NCBI GenBank assembly: GCA_905236635.1
Contig: CAJOCJ010000004.1
Span: 85,101-149,100 of the forward strand
Direction of reading: 5' to 3'
Length of the DNA stretch: 64,000 nt
DNA from: an uncultured Bacteroidales bacterium
GTDB taxonomy: Bacteria > Bacteroidota > Bacteroidia > Bacteroidales > F082
The first letter of the stretch is position 1. Every line of letters starts with the position of its first letter. Below the pieces are notes generated by a model that was given only the letters and a program-made list of their open reading frames with translations, was not told the DNA's origin and ran no database searches. This document shows positions 42,772 through 51,185 of the stretch, piece after piece. The position numbers and the translations under genes are program-made.

Positions 42772-43574
42772 TTCCTGTTGTTTCTTCTTTCTTCACGAGC
42801 TTGACGTCTTTCGGCTCTTCTTCTTTCTCTTTCCAATGCTTTGTTATGGAATTTCGGATTATCGCCTGTGTAGCGGTATTCCTCGCGTTGAAGTTCTTCA
42901 GGTTTCTCGTTGAAGACGTATGTCAGGCGGAATGTGAAGAGGTTGTTGTATTGTTTGAAGGTGCCTAGCGACTGTCCCTCTATGTTGAAATACTCGCGTG
43001 TTCTGATGGGGTTTAGAGAATAGGAATACCTGAATCCCAACTTCCATCTCTTATAGACGCGTATCTTCACGTCGGCGAGGATGTTGAACTCGTTTTGGTT
43101 GAATTCGCCACTTGTTGCTGTTACTGGAGTTCTCACGCCATGTTCAAATTCCTTGAGACCCATCAGTCGTGCGTATGAGATGCCGACGCCCGCCGAGACG
43201 ACGTGTTTGTCGGTGAAATAGATCATGATAGGGACCTCGCCGTATCTCAGGCTGAGGTTATATTCGCCTGTTATCTCCACGCCTGTGATGGAGTCTATTT
43301 TGCCGTCGAAATATTTCCTGCCTTGCTTAGCACCTTTCGTGTTATAGACGACTTCCATGGAAAGTTCTAGGCTGAATTTGTTGTATTTCCAGACAGGTGC
43401 TATGACGCCAACGCCAGCGTTGATGCCAGGTTTGAAGAAGCCCATAATCTGGTCGCCGTCAACTTGGCAGATGTTGTATCCGACGAATGCTTCTCCAAGG
43501 AATATCTGAGCTTTCGCAGTGTTTGTGAATGCTGCGAAGATGATGAATAGTCCGATTAGAAAGTACTTTTTCAT
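42768..43574 (-). CDS. PorT-like outer-membrane beta-barrel protein
   Basis: A 268-residue protein with signal peptide ending AKAQ. The mature part is a set of alternating amphipathic strands (YNICQVDGDQIMGFFKPGINAGVGV, KFSLELSMEVVYNTKG, RWKLGFRYSYSLNPIRT, LFTFRLTYVFN), as in the outer membrane protein beta-barrel (PorT-type) domain. The C terminus is a very basic, Arg-rich tail (ERERRRAERRQAREERRN) that would stay in the periplasm. Function is unknown. It overlaps the phosphoethanolamine transferase gene by 4 nt, tail to tail. Confidence 0.75.
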   Translation of the reverse strand: MKKYFLIGLFIIFAAFTNTAKAQIFLGEAFVGYNICQVDGDQIMGFFKPGINAGVGVIAPVWKYNKFSLELSMEVVYNTKGAKQGRKYFDGKIDSITGVEITGEYNLSLRYGEVPIMIYFTDKHVVSAGVGISYARLMGLKEFEHGVRTPVTATSGEFNQNEFNILADVKIRVYKRWKLGFRYSYSLNPIRTREYFNIEGQSLGTFKQYNNLFTFRLTYVFNEKPEELQREEYRYTGDNPKFHNKALERERRRAERRQAREERRNNRN

Positions 43575-43605
43575 GCTTTTACAACGTGAAAAACGTCAAA
43601 ATATT

Positions 43606-45726
43606 TTATTTCATGCTCAAACTGATGCGTTTTCTCGGGATGTCGACGTCGGTGACGGTCACTTTCACCTTCTGGTTGAGTTTCACCACCTGGTTAGGGT
43701 CGCTGATGTAGCTGTTCGACATCTGGCTTATGTGTACCAGTCCGTCCTGATGCACTCCGATGTCGACGAAGCAGCCGAATGCTGTGATGTTGGTGACTAT
43801 TCCGACGAGCTGCATGCCTTGTCGCAGGTCGTTGATGGTGCGTATGTTCTTGTCGAACTCGAACACCTCGAATGTCTTTCTCGGGTCGCGGCCAGGTTTC
43901 TTCAGCTCGTCGATGATGTCGTTGACGGTCTCGATGCCGAAGTCTTTCTCGATATATTCTTTAGGGTTGAGCTTGTTTATCAGTTCTTCATTGCCAATGA
44001 GTTCCTCTACTTTCACGCCGAGTTTCTTGGCCATCTTCTCTACGATATGATAGCTCTCGGGGTGCACTGCGCTGGCGTCGAGTGGCTGTTTTGCCCCGTG
44101 AATCCTGAGGAATCCGGCACATTGCTCGAAGGCTTTGTTGCCGAGACGGGGCACCTCAAGGAGCTGTTTGCGACTAGTGAAGCCTCCGTTTTCGTTACGG
44201 TATTTCACTATGGAGCTCGCCAGCTGCGGTCCGACGCCGCTGACATATGACAGCAGCTGCTCGCTGGCGGAGTTGAGTTCCACGCCGACAGCGTTGACAC
44301 AGCTCTCCACCACGGTGTTGAGCTCGTCGCCTAGCATCTTTTGGTTGACGTCGTGCTGGTATTGTCCCACGCCAATGGACTTGGGGTCTATCTTAACCAA
44401 CTCCGCCAGCGGGTCCATCAGCCTTCGGCCGATGCTGACCGCGCCGCGCACCGTGATGTCGTAGTCGGGAAACTCTTCCCGCGCGACCTTGCTAGCGGAA
44501 TATATGGAGGCACCGCTCTCGTTGACCATCACAGCGGTGATGTCGCGGTCGAAGCGTATGCTCTTGATGAAGTCTTCCGTCTCGCGTCCCGCGGTGCCGT
44601 TGCCTATGGCGATGACGTCGATCTTATATGCCTGCACCAGATGTGCTATCTTCGCGGCTGCCTTGCCATGCTCGTTCTGTGGTGGGTGAGGGTATATGGT
44701 CTCGTTATGTAACAACGCTCCTAACTCGTTCAATATCACTACCTTACAGCCTGTCCTAAACCCTGGGTCAAGAGCTAGCACACGTTTCTTCCCGAGGGGC
44801 GCGGCGAGCAGCAGCTGTCGTAGGTTTTCGGCAAACACCTTCACCGCCACCTCGTCGGCTTTCTCTTTATACAACGCCCTCATCTCGGTCTCAAGCGACG
44901 GCTCCAGCAGACGTTTCCAGGCGTCGTCGATGGAGTCTTGCACCAGGTCTGTCGATGCGTTGTCGTTCTTCAGGAAGATGCCGTCGAGGACTCTGCATGC
45001 GTCGTCGGCGTTGATGCTGAGCTTCACCTTCAGCATGCCTTCCTCTTCGGCACGAAAAAGCGCCAGGATACGGTGCGACGGTGCCTTCGCGATGGGCTCC
45101 TGAAAGTCGAAGTATTGTTTGTATGTCTGCGCCTCGGCTTCTTTGCTCTTCACCAAGGTCGATGAGATGATGCCCTCTCTATGGTATATCTTGCGTATTC
45201 TGTTGCGCCCATTTATGTTTTCGGATATCCACTCCGCCATGATGTCGCAGGCGCCTTTCAAGGCTTCTTCCTCGTTCTTGACGTCTTTCTCTTTGTTGAC
45301 GAAGCGTTTGGCGAGACCGTTGACGTCGTCGCTGTTCTGTGCCATGATGAGCTTCGCCAGCGGCTCCAGACCTTTCTGACGTGCTATCTCGGCCTTGGTG
45401 CGACGTTTCGGTTTGTAGGGGAGGTAGAGGTCTTCGACATCCTGAAGTGTCTCGGCGCTAATTATCTGTCTCTCTAGCTCGGGCGTCAGCTTCTCTTGTT
45501 CGGCAATGGATTTCAGCACAAATTCCTTGCGTTTCTCTAGTTCTTCGAGTTGTTCGAGGCGTTTCTTGATGTCGGCCACCGTCTCCTCGTTCATGGTGTC
45601 GGTCATCTCCTTGCGGTAACGCGCGATGAAAGGCACTGTGGCGCCTTCTCCGAGCAGCTTTATCACGTTCTCCGCAACCCTTGAAGTGACTCCAAACTCT
45701 TGAACTATAGCCCTTACATTATCCAT
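43606..45726 (-). CDS. tex: Tex-family S1 RNA-binding transcription accessory protein
   Basis: A 706-residue Tex/YhgF protein, the bacterial Spt6 relative. The N-terminal HTH region (VTSRVAENVIKLLGEGATVPFIARYRKE), YqgF RNase-like domain (RVLALDPGFRTGCKVVIL), helix-hairpin-helix motifs (VNAVGVELNSASEQLLSYVSGVG) and C-terminal S1 domain (LVGIVTNITAFGCFVDIGVHQDG) occur in the standard order and length. It is monocistronic, followed by a heptanucleotide-repeat tract before aroE on its upstream side. Confidence 0.95.
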   Translation of the reverse strand: MDNVRAIVQEFGVTSRVAENVIKLLGEGATVPFIARYRKEMTDTMNEETVADIKKRLEQLEELEKRKEFVLKSIAEQEKLTPELERQIISAETLQDVEDLYLPYKPKRRTKAEIARQKGLEPLAKLIMAQNSDDVNGLAKRFVNKEKDVKNEEEALKGACDIMAEWISENINGRNRIRKIYHREGIISSTLVKSKEAEAQTYKQYFDFQEPIAKAPSHRILALFRAEEEGMLKVKLSINADDACRVLDGIFLKNDNASTDLVQDSIDDAWKRLLEPSLETEMRALYKEKADEVAVKVFAENLRQLLLAAPLGKKRVLALDPGFRTGCKVVILNELGALLHNETIYPHPPQNEHGKAAAKIAHLVQAYKIDVIAIGNGTAGRETEDFIKSIRFDRDITAVMVNESGASIYSASKVAREEFPDYDITVRGAVSIGRRLMDPLAELVKIDPKSIGVGQYQHDVNQKMLGDELNTVVESCVNAVGVELNSASEQLLSYVSGVGPQLASSIVKYRNENGGFTSRKQLLEVPRLGNKAFEQCAGFLRIHGAKQPLDASAVHPESYHIVEKMAKKLGVKVEELIGNEELINKLNPKEYIEKDFGIETVNDIIDELKKPGRDPRKTFEVFEFDKNIRTINDLRQGMQLVGIVTNITAFGCFVDIGVHQDGLVHISQMSNSYISDPNQVVKLNQKVKVTVTDVDIPRKRISLSMK

Positions 45727-45744
45727 TGTCTTTTATCCGTTATC

Positions 45745-45779
45745 TTTTATCTTTTATCTTTTATCTTTTATCTTTTATC
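45745..45779. repeat. Heptanucleotide tandem repeat overlapping the aroE stop
   Basis: Five exact copies of TTTTATC (45745-45779), plus partial copies before them. The aroE stop codon (45768-45770) and last codons lie inside the tract, so a one-unit slip shifts the frame of the C terminus. Confidence 0.9.
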
Positions 45780-46493
45780 CCATATCTTCCAGGCTGCCTC
45801 GGCTTGTAATGTCAACATTTTCAGACCGTTATATGCCTTGGCGCCATATTTTTTCGCTTCTCTCATAAACATAGTCTCCTCCGGATTGTATATCAGATCG
45901 ATGAAGACATTGGTGGCATTCGCCGTAGCGTAAGGTAGGTCCAGCAGATCCTCCGATTTCGGGAACATCCCGACAGGTGTGGCGTTGATGATCAATTCGT
46001 TATCGTGGAAACCATGTTTTTTCAGATCTTGATATGAATCGTTTTTACGTGACAGCACTTCAAAAGCGATATTCTCTTGACGCAACACGAATTTCACGGC
46101 TTCCGACGCGCCACCTGTACCGCAGACGTATGCTTTTTTGATGTCTTTACCTGTGATGGCTTCTTTCAAAAGTCCTTTAAAACCTATGTAATCGGTGTTA
46201 TAGCCGTGGAGTTTCTTGTCGGCATCGACTTTCACCACATTCACCGCGCCGATTTGTCTTGCATTCTCATCGACGAAAGAAAGATAGTTGAAAATCTCTT
46301 TTTTATATGGATGAGTTATCGTAAATCCTTGTAAATCAGGATATTGAGCGATGATATCCCTTATGCTCTCAAGCTTTTCGATGTCAAAATTAATAAAAAA
46401 ACAGTCCAGCTCTTCATTTTTAAACTTATTATTAAAATAAGCCATTGAAAATGAATGACTTAGAGGATGTCCGATGAGTCCGTAGTTACGCAT
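45768..46493 (-). CDS. aroE: Shikimate dehydrogenase
   Basis: A 241-residue NADPH-dependent enzyme of the shikimate pathway (3-dehydroshikimate to shikimate). The substrate-binding motif is YGLIGHPLSHSFS, the catalytic Lys is in FTITHPYKKEIF, and the Rossmann motif is VCGTGGASEAVKF. The pathway's aroK lies at 58982. ATG 46493 is preferred over 46523, which would start inside the upstream export gene; the gap is 4 nt. The last residues are encoded within a TTTTATC repeat. Confidence 0.93.
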   Translation of the reverse strand: MRNYGLIGHPLSHSFSMAYFNNKFKNEELDCFFINFDIEKLESIRDIIAQYPDLQGFTITHPYKKEIFNYLSFVDENARQIGAVNVVKVDADKKLHGYNTDYIGFKGLLKEAITGKDIKKAYVCGTGGASEAVKFVLRQENIAFEVLSRKNDSYQDLKKHGFHDNELIINATPVGMFPKSEDLLDLPYATANATNVFIDLIYNPEETMFMREAKKYGAKAYNGLKMLTLQAEAAWKIWDKR

Positions 46494-46497
46494 AATA

Positions 46498-46986
46498 TTA
46501 ACTGATTCCAAAAACTGCTCCAAATCCCAGGGTGCACACCACGCCGACGATAATGCTTGCCAGCACTACGCCACCGATGACGGCGATGACGCTTTTCTTA
46601 AAGCCCATGTCCAGGAAGCTTGCTGCTAACGTGCCTGTCCATGCGCCTGTGCCTGGCAGCGGTATTCCGACAAACAACAACAGCGCCCAGTAGAGACCGC
46701 GACCTGCCTTGGCCTGCAGCTTCTGGCCGCCTTTTTCGCCTTTTCGGAGGCACCATGTGAAAAATCTTCCGATATATTTCTTGTCTTTGCCCCATTCCAA
46801 CACTCTTCTTGCAAAGAGGTAGATGAATGGCACCGGCAGTATGTTGCCGACGGCGATGATGACGTAGCTCCAAAGCAGGCTGAAGTCGGGGTCGGAGGCG
46901 TTGATGGCGTATGCCACCGGTATCGCGCCACGCAGCTCGATGAGCGGCACCATTGCTATCAGAAATATGTAGATATAGTTTTTCAT
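46498..46986 (-). CDS. Small multidrug export family membrane protein
   Basis: A 162-residue protein with four to five TM helices, resembling the COG2426/Sm_multidrug_ex family. Typical stretches are MVPLIELRGAIPVAY, NILPVPFIYLFAR and VGIPLPGTGAWTGTLAASF; the Arg-Gly-Ala-Ile-Pro and PLPGTGAWTG motifs are the family signature. The fold is a DedA/VTT-like re-entrant pair. The substrate is unknown. Its ATG overlaps the stop of the TPR gene (ATGA). Confidence 0.8.
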   Translation of the reverse strand: MKNYIYIFLIAMVPLIELRGAIPVAYAINASDPDFSLLWSYVIIAVGNILPVPFIYLFARRVLEWGKDKKYIGRFFTWCLRKGEKGGQKLQAKAGRGLYWALLLFVGIPLPGTGAWTGTLAASFLDMGFKKSVIAVIGGVVLASIIVGVVCTLGFGAVFGIS

Positions 46987-48410
46987 TCTTTGTTGTGTTT
47001 CTGTCGGTATTCTTCAATAAGATCCATGATGTTCGGGTTGCTCGTGAGGTTCTCGGCGTCGAAATTCAGGAACTCCATATGTCCGTCATAGTCGGCGTTG
47101 AGTGCCATCTCGAGTGTGAGCAGTCCCGATTCCTCTTTCTCCTGCGCGAAATACAGGAATGCCTTACGATACAGCAAGGCCGCGTTATTTGGGAGGATGA
47201 GCAGGCCTCTCTCGAGCGACTCCATGGCACGTTCGGCGTCGTCTTTCATCACATAACACTCCATCATCGAGATATAAACGTTCTCGTCGTAAGGATTCAG
47301 GTCGAGAATCTCGTTGACGAACTTCAGGGCGTTGTCGTATTGTTCGAGTTTGTTGTATTCCTCGACGATCACGTACATATAGTCTGTGTTGTAAGGCGAC
47401 AGGATGTGGGCGTGACGCAGGAACTTGATAGCCGACTCCGCGTTGCCTTCGTCGCTGAGCACGAAGCCGATGCCGGCGTAAGCCTCGGGGAGCTTGTCGT
47501 CCATCTTCATGGCTTCCTGGTATATCTTCAGCGCCTTCGCGTTGTCGCCGAGCTTGGCATGAGCCTCGCCATACAGACAGAGCAGCAACGCGGAGTCGGC
47601 GTTGTAACGCATGGCTTCATCAACGATGTCGATGGTTTCCTTAAACCTGTTCAGCTCGTTGTATGCTGTCGCGATGTCGATATATCCTTTTTTGTAATGC
47701 GGGTCGATGGAGATGGCATATTCGAACTGCTCGACGGCGTCTTTGAGGTTCCCCATACGCACATAGCAATTGCCGAGAGCCATCCAGGCCGGCACGCTGT
47801 ATGGGTTTTTGTCTATTTCCTTGCGGAAAAACACCAGGGCGTCTTCAATCCTATGCAGCAGCGAATAGCAGTTCCTGATCTCAAAATATTGATTGTCGAT
47901 ATCTTCTGCCTTGTCTATGCCTAACACGAAAAACTTCAGCGCGTTCTCCAGGTCGCCAAGACCTTCGTATTCCACCGCTATGAAGTTGTAGATATCTTCG
48001 CAGTCTTTGAATTCGAACTCCTTCGCGGCTTTCATATAGGCGTTGATGGCTTTCTGATGCTCGCCGAGATCGGAGTAACAGGCCGCCAGCGTCAGCAGAT
48101 AATCGGCATCGTTACGGTCAAGGTCGGCATTTTTCAATGTCGAGAGGGCTTCTTTGGCGTGCGAATTGGCCAGAAGCTGTTTTGCCTTGATGATGTTGAT
48201 GATCGGGTTATTGGGATGGTATTTTACGGCGATATCCGCGGCGAGATTGGCCTTTTTGATGTTGTTTTGCTGGAGATAATGCTCCAAAATGACGTTCAAC
48301 TCATCGACGTCGAAATAGCATGACTGATGCAGCTTGACCATCTTTTCAAAGCGGTCAACGAGATCTCTCACGTCCATGTCGTCGTCCAAAAAATTGTCGT
48401 CGTCGAACAT
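46983..48410 (-). CDS. Cytoplasmic TPR protein
   Basis: A 475-residue protein with no signal peptide and at least ten tetratricopeptide repeats, visible as recurring (A/G)-x-x-Y-x-x-x-G-x-x-x-x-A patterns (for example NCYVRMGNLKDAVEQFEYAISIDP and AYNELNRFKETIDIV). The N terminus is acidic (MFDDDNFLDDDMD). It probably serves as a protein-protein scaffold. The frame is open from TTG 48428, but that codon lies in the -7 box; ATG 48410 is the likely start. First gene of the TPR-export-aroE operon. Confidence 0.82.
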   Translation of the reverse strand: MFDDDNFLDDDMDVRDLVDRFEKMVKLHQSCYFDVDELNVILEHYLQQNNIKKANLAADIAVKYHPNNPIINIIKAKQLLANSHAKEALSTLKNADLDRNDADYLLTLAACYSDLGEHQKAINAYMKAAKEFEFKDCEDIYNFIAVEYEGLGDLENALKFFVLGIDKAEDIDNQYFEIRNCYSLLHRIEDALVFFRKEIDKNPYSVPAWMALGNCYVRMGNLKDAVEQFEYAISIDPHYKKGYIDIATAYNELNRFKETIDIVDEAMRYNADSALLLCLYGEAHAKLGDNAKALKIYQEAMKMDDKLPEAYAGIGFVLSDEGNAESAIKFLRHAHILSPYNTDYMYVIVEEYNKLEQYDNALKFVNEILDLNPYDENVYISMMECYVMKDDAERAMESLERGLLILPNNAALLYRKAFLYFAQEKEESGLLTLEMALNADYDGHMEFLNFDAENLTSNPNIMDLIEEYRQKHNKE

Positions 48411-48425
48411 CCTTAAAATTTTCTG

Positions 48426-48433
48426 CAAAGATA
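48426..48433 (-). promoter_or_regulatory. -7 box of the TPR-export-aroE operon
   Basis: TATCTTTG on the minus strand, 15 nt before ATG 48410; decides the start codon. Confidence 0.55.
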
Positions 48434-48517
48434 CGAAATTTAGTTGGAAGTTTGATAGCTTAATAGCTTAATAGTTAAAAAAAATAAGTTTAGTTATAAA
48501 ACCTAAGAACTTTTTCT

Positions 48518-48525
48518 TATCTTTG
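48518..48525 (+). promoter_or_regulatory. -7 box of glmM
   Basis: TATCTTTG, 20 nt before ATG 48546. Confidence 0.55.
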
Positions 48526-48545
48526 CAAAAATAAAATTTTTAATT

Positions 48546-49923
48546 ATGCCATTGATTAAATCAATTTCCGGATTTCGCGGCACCATTGGTGGCAGACCGG
48601 ACGACGGGTTGACCCCGATAGATATTGTGAAGTTGACGTCAGCTTTTATTTGTTTGATCAGACGCGGCGGCATCAAGCGCCCGCGCATCGTGGTAGGCCG
48701 TGACGGCCGCCTTTCTGGAACCATGGTAAACCAGTTGGTCTGCGGTAACCTGCAGGCTATGGGTGCCGATGTCATCGACATTGGTCTGAGCACCACCCCG
48801 ACGACAGAGATCGCTGTCACAGAGTTGAAGGCCGACGGCGGCGTCATCCTCCTCGCACAACCCGAAGGAATGGAATGCTCTCAAGCTCCTCGATAACAAA
48901 GGAGAGTTCATCGACGCCGCCGACGGAAAATGGCTCTTGGAGAAGGCAGCGAAAGACGAATACGAGTTCTCGCCAATCGACGAGATAGGCACATATACCT
49001 TGGCAGAAGGCTGGATCGAACGTCATGCCGACATGGTATGCAAGCTTCCTCTGGTGAAGAAAGAACTCATCGAGAAAGCCAACCTGAAAGTGGTCGTCGA
49101 TGGCGTCAACTCCACGGGTGGTATAGCTATCCCGCTGTTACTCAAGAAGTTAGGCGTTAAAAATGTGATAGAACTCAACTGCGAGGTGACGGGTGAGTTC
49201 GCACACAACCCGGAGCCGTTGGCAGTGAACCTCGTGGATACCTGCGCCAAGGTGAAGGAATGCGGCGCTGACCTCGGCATCGTTGTTGACCCTGACGTGG
49301 ACCGTCTGGCGTTTATCAATGAGAAAGGGGAGATGTACGGCGAAGAATACACCCTCGTGACGGTGGCATCGTACATCCTTGAACATAAGAAAGGCAACAC
49401 GGTGTCGAACCTCTCATCGACACGTGCCTTACGTGACGTCACCAACGCTGCTGGCGGCAAATACTCAGCGGCAGCCGTCGGCGAAGTCAACGTGGTGGCT
49501 AAGATGAAAGAGGTTGGCGCTGTCATCGGCGGTGAAGGCAACGGCGGCGTCATCTATCCTGAGATACACTACGGCCGCGACGCCCTCGTCGGCGTGGGAC
49601 TGTTCCTGACGTATCTCGTTGAGAATCACTGCACTGTGTCGGAGCTTAAGAAGAAATTCCCTCTGTATTATATGTCGAAAAACAAGATCCAGCTGACGCC
49701 ACAGACCGACGTCGACGGCATCTTGGCGAAGCTCGCCGACAAGTTCAAAAACGAACAGGTGACGACAATAGACGGCGTGAAGATCGACTTCGCCGACGGC
49801 TGGGTGCATCTCCGTAAGTCGAATACAGAGCCTATCATCCGCGTATATTCCGAAGGCAAGTCTGAAGCAGAGGCCGACCGCCTGGCTCAGATGCTGCTCG
49901 ACGAAGCGAAGAAAATGATGTAA
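48546..49923 (+). pseudogene. glmM: Phosphoglucosamine mutase, frameshifted in the active-site loop
   Basis: A hexosephosphate mutase of about 460 residues in two frames. The first (48546-48896) runs from ISGFRGTIGG to DGGVIL, then shifts. The correct frame resumes at SHNPKEWNALKLLDNKGEF and continues to 49923 with metal-loop DPDVDRLAF and sugar-binding GGEGNGGVI. Comparing with the invariant TASHNP loop, 5 nt coding for T and most of A are missing just after 48855, immediately before the catalytic Ser codon. GlmM makes glucosamine-1-phosphate for peptidoglycan and LPS and is normally essential, so this is either a sequence error or a true lesion covered by another mutase (51186-52535). A functional promoter is still present. 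Confidence 0.88.
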
Positions 49924-49925
49924 TT

Positions 49926-50162
49926 ATGAAGAAACATCACCATAGAAACTACAAGTACCACGCGATAACATTCAAGTTGTCGCAAGGACAGTACAAATCG
50001 CTCAAAAACTACTGCAAGGCGCGTCGTACCACGCCTATCAAGCTGATTAAGAGGAGTATAGAACGATTCATCTCGCACTACGAATACGGAGTGCCAGAGG
50101 AACTGACAGTTCTGGAAAACCAACTTGATCTGTTTAAGGATTCCGAAATCGCTAATGATTAA
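49926..50162 (+). CDS. Small basic protein of unknown function, possibly RHH-like
   Basis: A 78-residue protein, starting 2 nt after the glmM stop. Residues 1-55 are rich in Lys, Arg and His (MKKHHHRNYKYHAITFKLSQ), with a pattern strand (HAITFKLS), helix (QGQYKSLKNYCKARR), turn (TTPIK), helix (LIKRSIERFISHYE) that resembles a ribbon-helix-helix DNA-binding unit. The C-terminal 20 residues are acidic. I do not recognise a named family. It overlaps recR by 11 nt, tail to tail. Confidence 0.65.
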   Translation: MKKHHHRNYKYHAITFKLSQGQYKSLKNYCKARRTTPIKLIKRSIERFISHYEYGVPEELTVLENQLDLFKDSEIAND

Positions 50163-50760
50163 ACGGTACGCGGTTCTTTATTGAGCGTCCTAAGGTCACC
50201 TCGTCGGCAAACTCCAAAGCGTCGCCGACGGCGATGCCTTTCGCTATGGTGCTCACCTGACCTTCGAAATGCTTTAACATCTTGAAAATGTAAAAGTTAG
50301 TGGTGTCGCCCTCGATGGTGGCTGGCAACGCTAATATTATCTCTTTGAAGTTTTCTTGGATGCTTCTGTCGACCAACTCCTTGATTCTCAAATCATTAGG
50401 AGATATTCCGTTTATCGGGTCGATGACACCGCCAAGCACGTGATAGATGCCGTTGAAGGAGCCTGTCCTTTCAATAGCCATCACATCGCGCATGTCGGCG
50501 ACGACACATAGCAACTCGTTGTCTCTCTTGGGATTAGAGCAGATGGAGCAGTGTTCGCTGTCGCTTATGTTGAAGCAGCGTTTGCATAAGACTATGTTGT
50601 TACGCATGTCGAGCAATGACTGCGACAGTGATTCCGTCGTCGTCTGTTCCTCGCTCAGTAAATGTAACGCAAGCCTCAGAGCGGTTTTCCGTCCGATCCC
50701 GGGCAGCTTGGATAGCTCGTCAACGGCTTTCTCAAGTAATATGGATGAATACTCTGCCAT
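50152..50760 (-). CDS. recR: Recombination mediator RecR
   Basis: A 202-residue RecFOR-pathway protein. The N-terminal HhH motif is LSKLPGIGRKTALRLALHLL, the zinc finger is CKRCFNISDSEHCSIC (four Cys), and the Toprim domain has LLCVVADMRDVMAIERTG and FKEIILALPATIEGD. It helps load RecA on gapped DNA and clamps around DNA as a tetramer. It is the last gene of the six-gene minus-strand operon that starts with dapF, 1 nt after the TPR lipoprotein gene. Confidence 0.96.
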   Translation of the reverse strand: MAEYSSILLEKAVDELSKLPGIGRKTALRLALHLLSEEQTTTESLSQSLLDMRNNIVLCKRCFNISDSEHCSICSNPKRDNELLCVVADMRDVMAIERTGSFNGIYHVLGGVIDPINGISPNDLRIKELVDRSIQENFKEIILALPATIEGDTTNFYIFKMLKHFEGQVSTIAKGIAVGDALEFADEVTLGRSIKNRVPFNH

Positions 50761-50761
50761 T

Positions 50762-51178
50762 CTATTCGTAGTTGTCGCAGTGTCTCAGATAGTCCTCCAT
50801 GTTGGGACGCCCATATTTTTCGGCAAGTTTGAAATAATAGCATGCCATGGCATAGTCGTTGCGGCGTCTGTACATCAGGCCTATGTTGAAATACGGGTCG
50901 GCATAGTCTTCTTTGATTTCGATGGCCTTGTTCCAGTCGCGGAAAGCCAAGTCGTGCTTGAAGTTGTTGCTAAAGGCGCAGCCACGATAGTAGTATGCCT
51001 CGTAATTGTCTTCGTCATATTTCAATGCCTTGTCGAAACATTCTATCGACTCGTCAATTTGTGATCTGTACAGATAATCGATGCCCTTGTCGAGGTAAAT
51101 CCTTGATTTCTCTGGGTCCTTGCCACAACTTGCCAACAATAACAAGGCAGCGATGCTTGCTAAAAATATCTTTCTCAT
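50762..51178 (-). CDS. Short TPR lipoprotein
   Basis: A 138-residue lipoprotein with lipobox LLLASC (C18) and three TPR units: DKGIDYLYRSQIDESIECFDKAL, AYYYRGCAFSNNFKHDLAFRDW and PYFNIGLMYRRRNDYAMACYYF. It is likely anchored in the envelope as a small scaffold. It sits between PMM (7-nt gap) and recR (1-nt gap); no functional link is obvious. Confidence 0.8.
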   Translation of the reverse strand: MRKIFLASIAALLLLASCGKDPEKSRIYLDKGIDYLYRSQIDESIECFDKALKYDEDNYEAYYYRGCAFSNNFKHDLAFRDWNKAIEIKEDYADPYFNIGLMYRRRNDYAMACYYFKLAEKYGRPNMEDYLRHCDNYE

Positions 51179-51185
51179 GATGTTC

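Noticed and set aside
45741..45780. Possible CRISPR array
   Set aside because: The repeats are 7 bp, perfectly tandem and without spacers. No cas genes are nearby; the Cas4-like nuclease at 6038-7315 has no array beside it.
46953..47924. 323-codon plus-strand ORF antisense to the TPR gene
   Set aside because: It is a shadow of the TPR reading frame, with low-complexity Val/His/Glu-rich sequence and no family features. Similar long antisense frames over the RND and tex genes were dropped for the same reason.
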